Position numbers and translations under genes: made by a program | Assembly: GCA_016893485.2 (NCBI GenBank) | Contig: JAFEKX020000001.1 | Span: 62,001-126,000, forward strand | Direction: 5' to 3' | From: Streptomyces sp. P3 | GTDB taxonomy: Bacteria > Actinomycetota > Actinomycetes > Streptomycetales > Streptomycetaceae | DNA: 64,000 nt | The notes under the pieces: generated by a model | What the model was told of the DNA's origin: nothing | Databases searched by the model: none | Seen by the model: only the letters and a program-made list of their open reading frames with translations | In this document: positions 1 to 9,314 of the stretch, one piece after another | Numbering within the stretch: the first letter of the stretch is position 1 | Layout: each line of letters begins with the position of its first letter

Positions 1-42
1 GTGACGGGCACGACGAGCGATGTGACGCTGGTCCGGAGAGTG

Positions 43-851
43 TCAGTGGCCGGGCCGGCCCGAGCCCATCTGCCACTGGGTCATCGCGCCGAAGGCCAGA
101 GCGGTGACTCGGCGCGTGGTGAAACGGGAGACGAGGGTGCCCACCCAGTTGAACGTGCCGGAGACGACGCTGGGCGGCGGGTTGCGCCGGTCCAGCGTGC
201 GCAGTGCGGTGGTGACCACCTGGCGGGGTGTCTGCTTCGGGACGCCTCGGGCCATGTCGTCGGAGCCGAGCGCGTCGAAGAACTCGGTCCGGGTCGGGCC
301 CGGGAGATGGCGAGCACGCGCAGGCCGGTCCCCCGCGATTCCTGCCACAGTGCCTCGGTGAAACTCAGCACGAAGGCCTTGGTCGCCCCGTAGACGGCGG
401 CGTTCGGCCACGGCTGGTATCCGAGTGTGCTGGCGACGTTGACCAGGACACCGGTCAGCTGGTCGATGAACGCCCTGGTGACGTCGACCAGGCTGGCCAC
501 GTTCAGGCCGATCTCCTGCTGCATGCGTGCCGGATCATCCTTGCGGAACGGGGCATGGGTGCCGAAGCCGGCGTTGTTCACGAGGCTGGTAACGGCGATC
601 CCGCGCCGGGCTACCTCCTCGGCCAGCGCTTCGCCCGCGGCCGGCACGGTCAGGTCGAAAGGCACCACCGCGACGGTGATCTGGTGCTTCGCGGACAGCT
701 CGTCGGCCAGGGCCTGAAGCCGGTCTGCGCGGCGGGCGACCAGTACGAGGTTCGAGCCGCGCGCGGCGAACTGGCGGGCGAACTCCGCGCCGAGTCCGGC
801 ACTCGCCCCGGTGATCAATGTGGTCTGGGTACGGTAGACGATCTTGCTCAT
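43..851 (-). CDS. SDR-family oxidoreductase (one frameshift)
   Basis: Short-chain dehydrogenase/reductase of about 269 residues once a frameshift is repaired. The N-terminal cofactor loop TGASAGLGAEF, the NNAG motif and the catalytic Y-x3-K (YGATK) are all in place, so a cytoplasmic NAD(P)-dependent reductase is well supported; the substrate is not. The frame breaks at about 302-304, where one missing C in a CCC run (coding strand) separates the N-terminal 190 residues from the tail PTRTEFFDALGSDD. I start at the ATG at 851 because the Rossmann fold begins right after it. It lies downstream of the aldehyde dehydrogenase on the same strand, 174 bases away. Confidence 0.85.
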
Positions 852-1025
852 GGCAGTCGGGGACACGGCACCCACCCTTGCGGGCGCCCCTTCCCCTTCT
901 TCCTTTCAATCTTGTGACGGTCGGTAACCGTCATCTGGTGCCGAGGCGGGCCCGGAGGCCCGGCTCGGCGATGGTCGTGACGCTTGAGGTCGTCGTCCCT
1001 GGCTGCGGGGCGGGGATCACCCGGC

Positions 1026-2447
1026 TCATGTGATGCGTCGCAGGATGCGGTCCTTGCCGCGGGTGTAGGGCGGGGTGGCCACGCCGAGCGTGTCCGGCTT
1101 GAGGGGCTTGTCGAGGACGGCCTTGAGGTGACTGAAGGTGTCCACGGAGTACGAGCCGTGGTAGCGGCCCATGCCGCTTTCACCGACGCCGCCGAAAGGC
1201 AGGTCGAGGGCGCCGAGCTGAAGGAGCGAGAGGCCGAAGACCAGGCCACCGGAGGACGTCTCCGTAGTCAGGCGCCGCTTGGAGCGCTTGGACGGGGTGA
1301 AGGCGTACATGGCCAGCGGCTTGTCCCGTCCATTGATGAAGGCGATCGCCGCGTCCAGGTCGGGGACCCGGACGATGGGCAGGACGGGGCCGAAGATCTC
1401 GTCGCGCATCACCGGGGAGTCGGGGTCGACGTCGGCCAGCACGGTCGGGGCGATGTAGCGGGTCTCGCGGTCGTGGTCGCCGCCCACGACGGTCCGGCCG
1501 TCGTTCAGCAGGCCGGCCAGCCGGTCGAAGTGACGCTCGTTGACGATGCGGCCGTAGTCGTTGCTGGCGGCCGGATCGGTGCCGTACATCTCACGGAGCG
1601 CCTCGACCAGGTGCGTCTCCATCTCGGCGCCCGCGTCACCTATCGCGAGCACGTAGTCGGGTGCGACGCAGGTCTGGCCCGCGTTCATGAATTTGCCGAG
1701 GGCGATGCGGCGGGCGGCCATCTTGAGGTCGGTGCCTGGTTCGACGACTGCGGGGCTCTTACCGCCCAGCTCCAGGGTGACCGGGGTGAGATGACGGGCC
1801 GCGGCGGTCATGACGATGCGTCCCACCGCGCCGTTGCCGGTATAGAAGATGTGGTCAAAACGCTGCTCCAGCAGGGCGGTCGTCTCCGGCACGCCTCCCT
1901 CGACGACGGCCACGGCCTGCGGGTCCAGAACCCGGGGCAGCCAGTGGGCCAGCACGGCCGAGGTCGCGGGGGCGACCTCGCTGGGCTTGAGGACGACGGC
2001 GTTGCCTGCGGCCAGGGCACCGACGACCGGCGCGAGCGCCAGGTTGACCGGGTAGTTCCAGGGAGCGATGACCAGCACGACACCCAGCGGCTCACGCACG
2101 GTCCAGGCCCGGGACGGCATGAGCGACAGGGGCACAGAGGCCCTCTTCGGACGAAGCCACTGGTCGAGATGACGCAGGGTGTGGTCGATCTCCCTGACGA
2201 GGAAGCCGATCTCCGCCATGCGCGACTCGGTCGGGCTCTTGCCGAGGTCGGTGTGCAGCGCCTGGACGAACACGTCCTCCTGCTCCGTCAGCAGACGCCT
2301 CAACGCCTGCAGTTGCTGCTTGCGCCAGGCGACGGGCTTGGTGCGACCGGTGTTGAAGGTGGCCCGCAGTCGCGCGACGGTCTCCGCCGCAGGGGCCGCC
2401 GTAACGGCGATGTCCGGCTGACCGCCGGTGGGTGCGTTGGTCTTCAT
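1026..2447 (-). CDS. Aldehyde dehydrogenase family protein (class-3-like)
   Basis: NAD(P)-dependent oxidation of an aldehyde to an acid. The 473-residue frame is intact and short, like class 3/coniferyl-type aldehyde dehydrogenases. It shows the cofactor region APWNYPVNLAL, the general base in ELGGKSP (Glu226) and the catalytic Cys260 in NAGQTCVAP. An alternative ATG lies four codons upstream (2459). The sequence TATGCT at 2455-2460, read leftward, could be a -10 placing the transcript start almost on the 2447 ATG, so leaderless translation is possible. It is divergent from a TetR gene, with a perfect 11-bp dyad between them, so repression by that TetR is likely. Confidence 0.93.
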   Translation of the reverse strand: MKTNAPTGGQPDIAVTAAPAAETVARLRATFNTGRTKPVAWRKQQLQALRRLLTEQEDVFVQALHTDLGKSPTESRMAEIGFLVREIDHTLRHLDQWLRPKRASVPLSLMPSRAWTVREPLGVVLVIAPWNYPVNLALAPVVGALAAGNAVVLKPSEVAPATSAVLAHWLPRVLDPQAVAVVEGGVPETTALLEQRFDHIFYTGNGAVGRIVMTAAARHLTPVTLELGGKSPAVVEPGTDLKMAARRIALGKFMNAGQTCVAPDYVLAIGDAGAEMETHLVEALREMYGTDPAASNDYGRIVNERHFDRLAGLLNDGRTVVGGDHDRETRYIAPTVLADVDPDSPVMRDEIFGPVLPIVRVPDLDAAIAFINGRDKPLAMYAFTPSKRSKRRLTTETSSGGLVFGLSLLQLGALDLPFGGVGESGMGRYHGSYSVDTFSHLKAVLDKPLKPDTLGVATPPYTRGKDRILRRIT

Positions 2448-2462
2448 ATCCAGAAGCATATA

Positions 2463-2485
2463 CGAAACGAAAGCCTTTCGTTTCG
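2463..2485. promoter_or_regulatory. Putative TetR operator in divergent promoter
   Basis: Perfect inverted repeat: CGAAACGAAAG at 2463-2473, one central C, CTTTCGTTTCG at 2475-2485. It sits between the leftward aldehyde dehydrogenase and the rightward TetR gene. A good rightward -10, TATACT, follows at 2494-2499. Position and symmetry fit an autoregulatory TetR operator controlling both genes. Confidence 0.75.
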
Positions 2486-2573
2486 TTTGCTTGTATACTG
2501 GTTGTGTGACCTACCCCACCCTTACTCAACGTTCCACATGGCAGTCCCGCCGGACCTCCTCGGGAACCGCCTG

Positions 2574-3313
2574 ATGACCGGGACCCAGGCACGCCGGGGC
2601 GCCCCGCGATGCCTCCCGCGACCGCGCGCTGCTGGCCGCGACTCTGGCCGTTCTGACCGAGAGCGGTTACGGCGGGCTCACCACCGCCGCCGTCGCGTCC
2701 CGCGCCGGGGTGTCCACCGCCACCCTCTACCGACGCTGGCCCTCCAAGGAGGTCATGGTCGTCGACGCCGCCGCCGCGTACGCCAAGGAACTGACGACAC
2801 AGTCGGACACCGGCTCACTCGAAGGTGACCTGCGCGCCCTGCTCCGGGACAAGGCAGCTTCTCTGACCGGCATCGAGGGAGGGTGCTGCGCACGCTGATC
2901 GGCGAGGCCGCGTACAGCCCTCCCTGGCCGAGGCCCTCACGAATGCCTTCATGGTGCCCGTGCGCGAACGCATGGCGGAGATAACGCAACGCGCGGTGGA
3001 CCGAGGTGAGATCCCGCCGGTCGAGCACGCCGACCTGCTGGGCGACCTGCTGATCGGTCCCATGATGAGCAAGTTCTTCCTCACCCCTCTGCCGCCGAGC
3101 CAGGTCGACGCCGCAACCGCGGAGGAGACCGCCGACCGCATGCTGCCCTTCCTGCTGCGCGCCTTCGGACACCAGGGGCACGGTGGCGAGCGAGAAGTGG
3201 CTGCCCGCACGGTTTCGAGCCCCAGAGCGCGTTCGGAATCCCCGGGCCCGACGGCAGCCCCTCAAGGAGGGGCGCTACGAGAAAGCCGGTCGGCGGACGC
3301 ATCGAACGAGTGA
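2574..3313 (+). CDS. TetR-family transcriptional regulator (three frameshifts)
   Basis: The helix-turn-helix is unmistakable: LTTAAVASRAGVSTATLYRR, followed by WPSKEVMV. The C-terminal ligand-binding part is recognisable (RAVDRGEIPPVEHADLLGDL). Three single-base errors break the frame: an extra C in the CCCC run near 2605, a missing G near 2880 (after TGIEG), and a missing C near 2922. All lie in homopolymers and together restore one protein of roughly 230-240 residues. It is divergent from the aldehyde dehydrogenase and probably represses it through the dyad at 2463-2485. The exact C-terminus is uncertain. Confidence 0.8.
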
Positions 3314-3422
3314 CGCGCACGCCCGCCAGGTCAGCGACCTGTACGAGGTCGGCTGATGCCGGCGGGCGTGTTCATCAGTCGGGCGTGCTCCGAGCCCTTC
3401 ATCGGCCACGGCGGCCCCTGGG

Positions 3423-4322
3423 TCAGTTGTTCAGGAAGTTCAGGATGTGATCGGCGACCGGCTCGGGCTGCCCCAGGTGGAGGAAGTGTCCGGCGCGGGG
3501 GACGACGACGCGTTCGAAGCCGTTCTTGAACACGGCGTCCATACCATCGCTCACCTCGACGGAAAAGCAGTTGTCGTCGGCCCCGTGGAGGTGAAGCGAC
3601 GGGACGGTGATGGCACCGCTCGCCCGGGCTTCCAGGGCTCGCGTCGCCTCATCGGCGGGTGGTGAGAACAGCTGGCGGTAGTAGCCCAGGACCTCGGTCA
3701 GGACTCCTGGAGCACGGAGGGTCTCCTTGAGCGCGGCACGCTCCGCGTCCGGCAGTTCGTAGCCGGGCGACCACTCCCGCCAGAGCCGGTCGATGAAGGC
3801 GAAGTCGTCGAGCGCGACGGCCGGCTCCGCCAGGGCCGTCTGGAAGAAGAACATGTACCAGCTGCGCCGCTGCTGGTCGCCGTTGGCGAGCCAGGCGGTT
3901 CGCAGCTGCGGGCCGTAGGGAAACGCCATGCCGACAAGCTTGCGGACACGTGTCGCGTCGAGGCTCGCCGCCGCGTACGCCGCCCGAGCACCGAGGTCGT
4001 GACCGACGAGATCCGCCCGATCGTGCCCGAGCGCTTCGATCAGGTCCAGGACGTCCCGCCCGGTCGCTGAGGCGCGATAGGAGCCGTCGGGCGCCGCGCC
4101 TTCGGGCCAGTATCCGCGCTGTGCGGGAGCGACCGCCCGGTAACCTCCCTTCGCGAGGCGGTCGAGCATCCCTGCCCAGGAGCCGGCATGGTCGGGAAAT
4201 CCGTGGAGGCGCAGGACGAGCGGGCCGCTGCCGGCCTCCAGGATCGGAACCTCCAGCCCGCCCGCCTGAATCGTCCGCCGACGGATACCACCACCAGGCG
4301 GTCGCTGTGTCTCGGGTGCCAT
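3423..4322 (-). CDS. Alpha/beta hydrolase, epoxide-hydrolase-like
   Basis: Intact 299-residue alpha/beta hydrolase. HGFPD (oxyanion region, about residue 40) and the nucleophile elbow GHDLG with Asp109 are visible; Asp as nucleophile is typical of soluble epoxide hydrolases and haloalkane dehalogenases. A C-terminal acid (HGADDNCF) and base (AGHFLHLGQPE) complete the triad, and a WYMFFFQ cap segment fits the epoxide hydrolase group. I prefer the ATG at 4322; an upstream start at 4415 would add an Arg-rich unconserved leader. No regulator adjoins directly; the CGNR gene upstream is on the same strand. Confidence 0.88.
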   Translation of the reverse strand: MAPETQRPPGGGIRRRTIQAGGLEVPILEAGSGPLVLRLHGFPDHAGSWAGMLDRLAKGGYRAVAPAQRGYWPEGAAPDGSYRASATGRDVLDLIEALGHDRADLVGHDLGARAAYAAASLDATRVRKLVGMAFPYGPQLRTAWLANGDQQRRSWYMFFFQTALAEPAVALDDFAFIDRLWREWSPGYELPDAERAALKETLRAPGVLTEVLGYYRQLFSPPADEATRALEARASGAITVPSLHLHGADDNCFSVEVSDGMDAVFKNGFERVVVPRAGHFLHLGQPEPVADHILNFLNN

Positions 4323-4518
4323 GCGTTCAACCTCCAGGCCGCCTTCACGGCGTCGCGGACCGACAGGCCCGGACCGGGTATTGAGCCCCGAATGCAATGA
4401 CCGTATAACTTTCACTTATTTCAACTTAAGCGAAAGCGACAGTCACTGTTGAAAGGAGCGGACTCGCTGTGCTGATTTCGCTGGGGTTGCCCCGCCGGGC
4501 GACCGACCGGAACGGCTG

Positions 4519-5130
4519 CTACAGCCCGGTGGTACGGATCCGCTGACGGGCCCTGTGGGCACGCAGGTTCTCAGGGTTGCCGCAGGTCTTGGTGGAGTGC
4601 CACACACCGCTGTTGTTGCGGGATCGGTCGAAGTACGCCGTTGTGCAGCGCGCATTGCGGCAGACCTTGAGCCGGCGCCAGATGTCCGCCTGCTGAGCCT
4701 GGAAAACCTCGAGCAGCACCAGGGCGGCCACATACCGCCATCCCTGGCCGCGAGGCTCCAGGACGGCTCGTCCGTTGCGGTCCATCCGCACGGCCGCCGC
4801 CGCGACATGAACGGGGGTGCAACGGTCCGGTCGTCGGCGTCCGCGCCGTCGCCGTTTCCTGAGGCGAGAAGCCGCCGCAACTCGGCGCGCAGGCCGCGCA
4901 GTTCCTCGAGATCGCTCTCGGTGAGCGAGACCTGCGCCACGGCCTGCCCCCTCTCCTTCGCCCAGCAGTCCAGCGCCTGATCGACCCAGGCCTGCGCGTC
5001 GGCGAGGCCGTCCAGGGAGATCGGCCGCCCGGGGTCGGCCGGCGGAAATGGTGTTGAGCAGGTCGTGCACGAGCGCCAGCCCGACCGGTGCCGGTTCGAC
5101 CTCGTACCGGGTGGACGCGGACCACACCAT
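4519..5130 (-). CDS. CGNR zinc-finger / ABATE-domain protein (two frameshifts)
   Basis: Putative stress-responsive transcriptional regulator of the ABATE/CGNR family. The N-terminus (RYEVEPAPVGLALVHDLLNT) matches the ABATE start and the C-terminus carries the treble-clef finger: VCRNARC, then DRSRNNSG.WHS and TCGN. The fourth signature residue is Pro rather than Arg (CGNP). Two compensating indels, an extra C near 5035 and a change in the C run near 4812, displace the middle third, which reads LADAQAWVDQALDCWAKERG in the alternative frame. The start at 5130 follows a GGAAGGCGGGG ribosome-binding site. Confidence 0.8.
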   Translation of the reverse strand: MVWSASTRYEVEPAPVGLALVHDLLNTISAGRPRAADLPGRPRRRAGLGRSGAGLLGEGEGAGRGAGLAHRERSRGTARPARRVAAASRLRKRRRRGRRRPDRCTPVHVAAAAVRMDRNGRAVLEPRGQGWRYVAALVLLEVFQAQQADIWRRLKVCRNARCTTAYFDRSRNNSGVWHSTKTCGNPENLRAHRARQRIRTTGL

Positions 5131-5528
5131 GACCCCGCCTTCCTTTCGCGGATCGTTCGGCTCTAACGACATGGCCGTGACCGTTTGACCACCTGCTCAG
5201 GGTACGGCACACCAACCCGCTTGATGCGAAAGGAGCTAAAGGCGTAAGGTAATTTCATCTTGATGGCGCCGCAGCCACACGAAGGGTGTCGTTCATGAGC
5301 TCCTCCTGCCACCAGCGGCGGGCCGACTACGCGCCGACGCCCCAGGTGACGCAGGTGCGACCCGGGCCTGTGGGCACCCCGGAATCCCCACCAGCTTCGC
5401 GGTGACGGCCCATGAACGAGCTACAGCACACAGTTCCCATCCCGCGCAGTCCGCCCCGGACGGGTTCCGCGAGCACTCACCCGACCGACGGCGAGCCCGC
5501 CCGCACTGTCCCGAGCCAAGGAAGTTCC
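5131..5528. other. Intergenic region with short leader-like ORFs
   Basis: No standard gene. On the minus strand a 13-codon frame (5255-5296, MNDTLRVAAAPSR) is preceded by a near-perfect AGGAGGAG ribosome-binding site and points toward the CGNR gene. On the plus strand an overlapping 36-codon frame starts at 5295. One or both may be leader peptides. The rest presumably holds the promoters of the CGNR gene and the enoyl-CoA hydratase operon. Confidence 0.4.
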
Positions 5529-6317
5529 ATGTCCGTTCTCGCCCACTCCATCGACGGCGATGTCGCCACGATCGTCCTCGACAACCCCCCGCAGAACCGC
5601 TTGGCGCCCGAGTTCGCCCAGGAGCTCGGCGAAGCCGTCGACGCCATCACGCGCAGCCGGGCCCGCGCCGTCGTGCTGCGGGCCGAGGGACCCGACTTCA
5701 GTTACGGCGGGGACTTCCGTCCCTGGCTCGACGCCGACCGCACCAACCTGCGAGCCGACTTCGACCACATCATGAGCGTGATCAACCGGTTCGAGCAGCT
5801 GCCCGTCCCGGTCGTGGCCGCGGTCCAGGGACTGTGCTTCGGCGGCGGGTTCGAACTCGCGCTGCGCGCCGACATCATCCTCGCCGGAGCGAGCGCCCGC
5901 TTCGGCCATCCCGAGCAGTCGCTGGGCATCGTCACCCTCCTCGGCGGGATCCACCGCGTGGCCGAACGGGCCGGCCGCGCCCGCGCCTACGAATGGGCAC
6001 TGACCTCCGAGCAGGTACCCGCCACGGTCATGGCCCAGGCCGGCGTCATCAACCGCGTCGTCCCCGACGACGAACTGCGCACCGAAGCCGAGGCCTTCGC
6101 CCAAAAGATCGCCGAGGGCCCCACCCGGGCACACGTCGTGCACAAGGCGCTGCTGCGCTCCTGGGCCACGGGCGGCATCCCTGCCGCCGACCAGCAGTTG
6201 TTCGACCTCGCCGTCCCGCTCTACGAAACCGAGGACGTCAAGGACGGCCTGGCCTCCGCCGCCAAGGCCCTCAAAGAGGGCCGTCCCCGGCCCGTCCTCC
6301 CCTTCAAGGGCCGCTGA
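5529..6317 (+). CDS. Enoyl-CoA hydratase/isomerase family protein
   Basis: Crotonase-fold protein of 262 residues, intact. The oxyanion-hole elements are FSYGGDFRPW and GLCFGGGFEL, and a catalytic-type Glu lies in GHPEQSLG, so hydration or isomerisation of an acyl-CoA is likely. The ATG at 5529 has a GGAAG site eight bases upstream, better than the upstream ATG at 5412 whose leader is Pro-rich and unconserved. A flavin-reductase-like gene follows 41 bases downstream and probably shares the transcript. The true substrate is unknown. Confidence 0.9.
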   Translation: MSVLAHSIDGDVATIVLDNPPQNRLAPEFAQELGEAVDAITRSRARAVVLRAEGPDFSYGGDFRPWLDADRTNLRADFDHIMSVINRFEQLPVPVVAAVQGLCFGGGFELALRADIILAGASARFGHPEQSLGIVTLLGGIHRVAERAGRARAYEWALTSEQVPATVMAQAGVINRVVPDDELRTEAEAFAQKIAEGPTRAHVVHKALLRSWATGGIPAADQQLFDLAVPLYETEDVKDGLASAAKALKEGRPRPVLPFKGR

Positions 6318-6358
6318 CCCCGCGCTCCCCCAACGAGCCGCTAGCCAGAGGACACGAC

Positions 6359-7075
6359 ATGATCATCGACTCCGCGGACCTGGACGAGAAGTCCGCCTAC
6401 AAGCTGCTCATCGGCAGTGTCATTCCGCGCCCCATCGCCTGGGTGAGCACCCTGTCCACCGAAGGCGTGGGCAACCTGGCCCCCATCTCCTTCTTCACGG
6501 TCGTCGGGCGCAAACCGCCCCGGATCTCGCTGTCGATGCAGCCGCGTTCGGACGGGGCCACACTCAAGGACAGCTTCGTCAACATCCGTGACACCGGCGA
6601 GTTCGTCACCAATATGGCCACCCTGCCGCAGATCGATGGGCTGCACCGCAGCGCCTTCGAGTTCGAGCCCGACGTCGACGAGTTCGACGCGGTCGGGCTG
6701 GAGAAGGAGCCGTCCGAGGCCGTTCGTCCGCCGCGGATCAAGGGCGCCCCATCGCTTTCGAGTGCACCGTCGAGCGCATCTTCTCGGCGCCCGACGGACT
6801 CAACAACATCGTGTGGGGGCAATGTGGTGCGCTTCTACATCCGGGACGACCTCCATGTGGGCGGCCGGATCGACTTCGGTGCCATCGCCCCTGTGGGACG
6901 CCTCGCCGCCGAATACACCCTGGTGAACAACACGTTCGTGCCGCCGCTCGCCCCCGAGGTGCTCCAGGAGCACTCCGGACGCCGGATGGAGCGCCTGGAC
7001 CAGAAGGACGAGTACTACTCGCCGATCGACACGCCCCACTGGTCGCCGTCCGGCTCGACCACCAGCCTCGACTGA
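6359..7075 (+). CDS. Flavin reductase-like (FMN split-barrel) protein (two compensating frameshifts)
   Basis: Split-barrel FMN-binding protein of about 238 residues: IGSVIPRPIAWVSTLS and GNLAPISFFTVV are the classic flavin reductase-like start. Between about 6749 and 6825 the frame is shifted by an extra C (run at 6748-6751) and then restored by a change in the GGGGG run. The displaced stretch correctly reads IAFECTVERIFSAPDGLNNI. The C-terminal VRFYIRDDLHVGGRID is typical. The ATG at 6359-6361 follows an AGAGGA site. It is cotranscribed with the preceding hydratase; a pathway partner monooxygenase is not visible. Confidence 0.85.
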   Translation: MIIDSADLDEKSAYKLLIGSVIPRPIAWVSTLSTEGVGNLAPISFFTVVGRKPPRISLSMQPRSDGATLKDSFVNIRDTGEFVTNMATLPQIDGLHRSAFEFEPDVDEFDAVGLEKEPSEAVRPPRIKGAPSLSSAPSSASSRRPTDSTTSCGGNVVRFYIRDDLHVGGRIDFGAIAPVGRLAAEYTLVNNTFVPPLAPEVLQEHSGRRMERLDQKDEYYSPIDTPHWSPSGSTTSLD

Positions 7076-7247
7076 CAGCGGGGAGGGGACGCGGTGATCC
7101 TGCCTGCGGAAGCCGGCCGCCGGGTGACCGACGTCTCGCGGCGACTCCACCGGATCTGACCCGGCCTCAATGAGGAAAACACGTGTCACGGAAGGGCTCC
7201 TCCCGCATCAGGAGGAGCAGGACGACGATTCCGCTCACGATCACGCC

Positions 7248-7480
7248 GTGATCATCGTGGATTCGGCTGCGGCGGGAAGGTCACCGCCCTCCGGCTCATC
7301 GAGCAGGGCTACCGCACAATCGGGCTGGAAGCGCACCGCCGTTTCACCCCCGACTCACCACCCGAGGACTCCTGGGACATCCAGAAGTACCTCTGGGCAC
7401 CCAGGCTCGGCATGCACCGTGTCCAGCGCAGCCACCTGCGGGACAACGCTTGTTGCCGGCCGGCAGGGGGCGGGTGCGGC
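7248..7480 (+). pseudogene. GMC oxidoreductase (cholesterol-oxidase-like) N-terminal remnant
   Basis: About 75 codons of a GMC-family flavoenzyme survive: the dinucleotide-binding start VII..GFGCGGKVTALRL, then IEQGYRTIGLEAHRRF and SWDIQKYLWAPRLGMHRVQR. This matches the first ~80 residues of cholesterol-oxidase-like GMC proteins. The GxGxxG loop is damaged and the rest (about 400 residues) is absent, so this is a genuine truncation. A perfect 8-bp hairpin (7196-7203/7211-7218) lies just upstream but has no T-tract. Nothing recognisable follows up to 7727. Confidence 0.65.
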
Positions 7481-7727
7481 TGTTCGCTCTGTGTCCTGAG
7501 CGATTGCCCGGGCCGGTGCACCAGGACCGAACTCCCACCCGATCGCATCGGCCAAGGCACCCTTCTCCCCCAGGGATCCGTGGAGTTCGTTCCTGACCGA
7601 GACAGCCCCTTCGCCGGCCGGGACCCGATCATGAATGCCGTACCCCCGATAAGTCCTTCAGGTACAGGCGGGAGCTGGACCGGCAGAGCACTGGACAGCA
7701 AGTCCGAGCGCGGACACGATCGCGTTC

Positions 7728-8501
7728 ATGACACCCGAGGATGCCATCGTCGCCACTGCCGACCGGATCGCTGAACTGCTGCAGGCGGGGGCCGACCCGC
7801 GGACGCCGCTGCCGGGCGCCGAGTGGACGGTGGGCGAAGCGGCGGCGCACCTCGCGCTGGCGGGGCAGCTGATGGCCGACGTAGGAGCGGGCGAGGACCG
7901 CCCTTACGGCGACGGGACGCCGAATGGTCTCGCGGCGGCCAACCGTGCGGCTCTGGCCGTCTTCCCGCAGCGCGACCCGGCGGTCCTCGGCGCGCAGATC
8001 GCGGAGACTGCCCGGGCCTTCGTCGCCGTCACGGCCGGCCGCAGTCCGCAGGAGGCGGTGCTGACGCCGATGGGGCCGATGGACCTGGCCACCCTGGGCT
8101 CGTACCTGCTCACGCATCTGCTCGGGCACGGATACGACATCGCGGTCGCCCTGCGCGGGCCCCACATGGTCAACCGGGACGTGGTCGCGTTCACGCTGCC
8201 CTTCATGCGACTGGGCATGCCGCGCGTCGTGAACGCCAGCGCGGCCGACCACCGTGCATGTTATCTGCTGCGGATCGGCCGCGACCGCTTCGCCGTCACC
8301 TTCGCGGACGGCGTGCCCACGGTCACTGACGCCCCGCCGCGCCGGCCCGACTGCACGATAGCCATCGACCCCGTCGCCTTCCTCCTCCTCGCCCTGGGCC
8401 GCTGGACCGCCCCCACCGCCATGGCCCGCGCCAAGGTCGTCGTCTGGGGCCGCAAACCGTGGCTGGGCCTGCGTTTCCCGCTGCTCTTCACAGCGCCATA
8501 G
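7728..8501 (+). CDS. Maleylpyruvate isomerase-type (MDMPI/TIGR03083) mycothiol-dependent family protein
   Basis: Intact 257-residue protein. The N-terminal DinB-like four-helix domain carries the family's putative metal-binding histidines (AAAHLALAGQ near residue 40, THLLGHGYDIA near residue 130). The C-terminal half (from about 170) looks like the SCP2-type domain found in this family. Members use mycothiol as cofactor or act as thiol transferases, but most, including this one, have no known substrate. It stands alone between the GMC remnant and a convergent TetR gene. Confidence 0.85.
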   Translation: MTPEDAIVATADRIAELLQAGADPRTPLPGAEWTVGEAAAHLALAGQLMADVGAGEDRPYGDGTPNGLAAANRAALAVFPQRDPAVLGAQIAETARAFVAVTAGRSPQEAVLTPMGPMDLATLGSYLLTHLLGHGYDIAVALRGPHMVNRDVVAFTLPFMRLGMPRVVNASAADHRACYLLRIGRDRFAVTFADGVPTVTDAPPRRPDCTIAIDPVAFLLLALGRWTAPTAMARAKVVVWGRKPWLGLRFPLLFTAP

Positions 8502-8643
8502 ACGAGCGAGCAGACTGCAGATGCAGGGACACGCCTTCCCGTTTCTTTGCTGCGGCATGCTCGGTAACACTGTCACCGCCACCGGACTCCCCGGTGCGGA
8601 AAAGGAGCCAGGAGGCCAGGATGCCTTCCGGAAGAACGAGGCG

Positions 8644-9202
8644 TCAGCGCACGCCTGCCGCATCCAGCAGGGTGACCACCGTGGGGCCGATGAGTCCCGT
8701 CATGGGGTCGGCTCCGATCCCGGCCCGGGCGCCGGCGCCGTCGAAGACCAGGATCAGCTGCCGGGCCAGCAGATCGGGGTCGCTCGCACCGCCGCGATCG
8801 GCCTCGGCACGGAAGAAGGCGGTCAGTTTCGCCTTGATCCGGTGCGCCACCAGGCTCGCAGGGTGATTCCGGTCCTTGAGCTCGATCTGCACAGCCAGGT
8901 ACCGGCAGCCTCGGAAGGCGGGGCGCGCCCGCCTGTGACTCCAGTTGCGCAAAGACGTGCAGGATCCGCTCGCGGGAGCAGCGGCCGTCGCCCGCCGGGG
9001 GCAGGAGAGTGGCCACGAAGGGGACAGTGCGCTCCTCCAGGCTTGCCGCCAGCAGGTCGTCCTTGCTCTCGAACAGCTGGTACATGGAGCGCTTCGACAC
9101 GCCCGCCGCCCTGCACAGTGCGTCGACACCGATATTGACGCCGTCCTGGTAGGTGAGCGTAGCCGCCGCCTCCAGCAGGCGCTCTCTGGAAGTTGACTTC
9201 AC
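8644..9202 (-). CDS. TetR-family regulator (one frameshift)
   Basis: N-terminal DNA-binding domain SRERLLEAAATLTYQDGVNI with recognition region AAGVSKRSMYQLFESKDDLL; C-terminal half YLAVQIELKDRNHPASLVAH in another frame. One extra C in a CCCC run near 8928 causes the break (correct reading QAGAPAFRGC). I choose the GTG at 9202 because AGGAG lies eight bases upstream; a GTG at 9241 is the alternative. A 10-bp palindrome at 9249-9258 just upstream shares its core with the dyad at 10881-10896 in front of the neighbouring membrane gene. The protein therefore probably represses itself and that gene. Confidence 0.83.
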
Positions 9203-9248
9203 TTCGGTGCTCCTGTCGTGAGGTTGGCTCGAATCGGACACATTGGAA

Positions 9249-9258
9249 ACCGATCGGT
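9249..9258. promoter_or_regulatory. Putative operator ahead of TetR 8644-9202
   Basis: ACCGATCGGT palindrome inside GGAAACCGATCGGTCTTC, immediately upstream of the TetR start. It has the same core as the perfect 16-bp palindrome at 10881-10896, consistent with autoregulation by the same repressor. Confidence 0.6.
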
Positions 9259-9314
9259 CTTCAGGGGTGTCGGGAACCGACGGCGCCCTCCGGGGGCCGA
9301 AGTCCGCTCAGGGA

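Noticed and set aside
984..2828. Very long plus-strand open frame opposite the aldehyde dehydrogenase
   Set aside because: Shadow of the third-position GC bias; no domain, and the antisense frame encodes a complete enzyme.
7196..7218. Perfect 8-bp hairpin as a terminator
   Set aside because: No T-tract and no upstream gene within a sensible distance (flavin reductase ends at 7075); may be chance.
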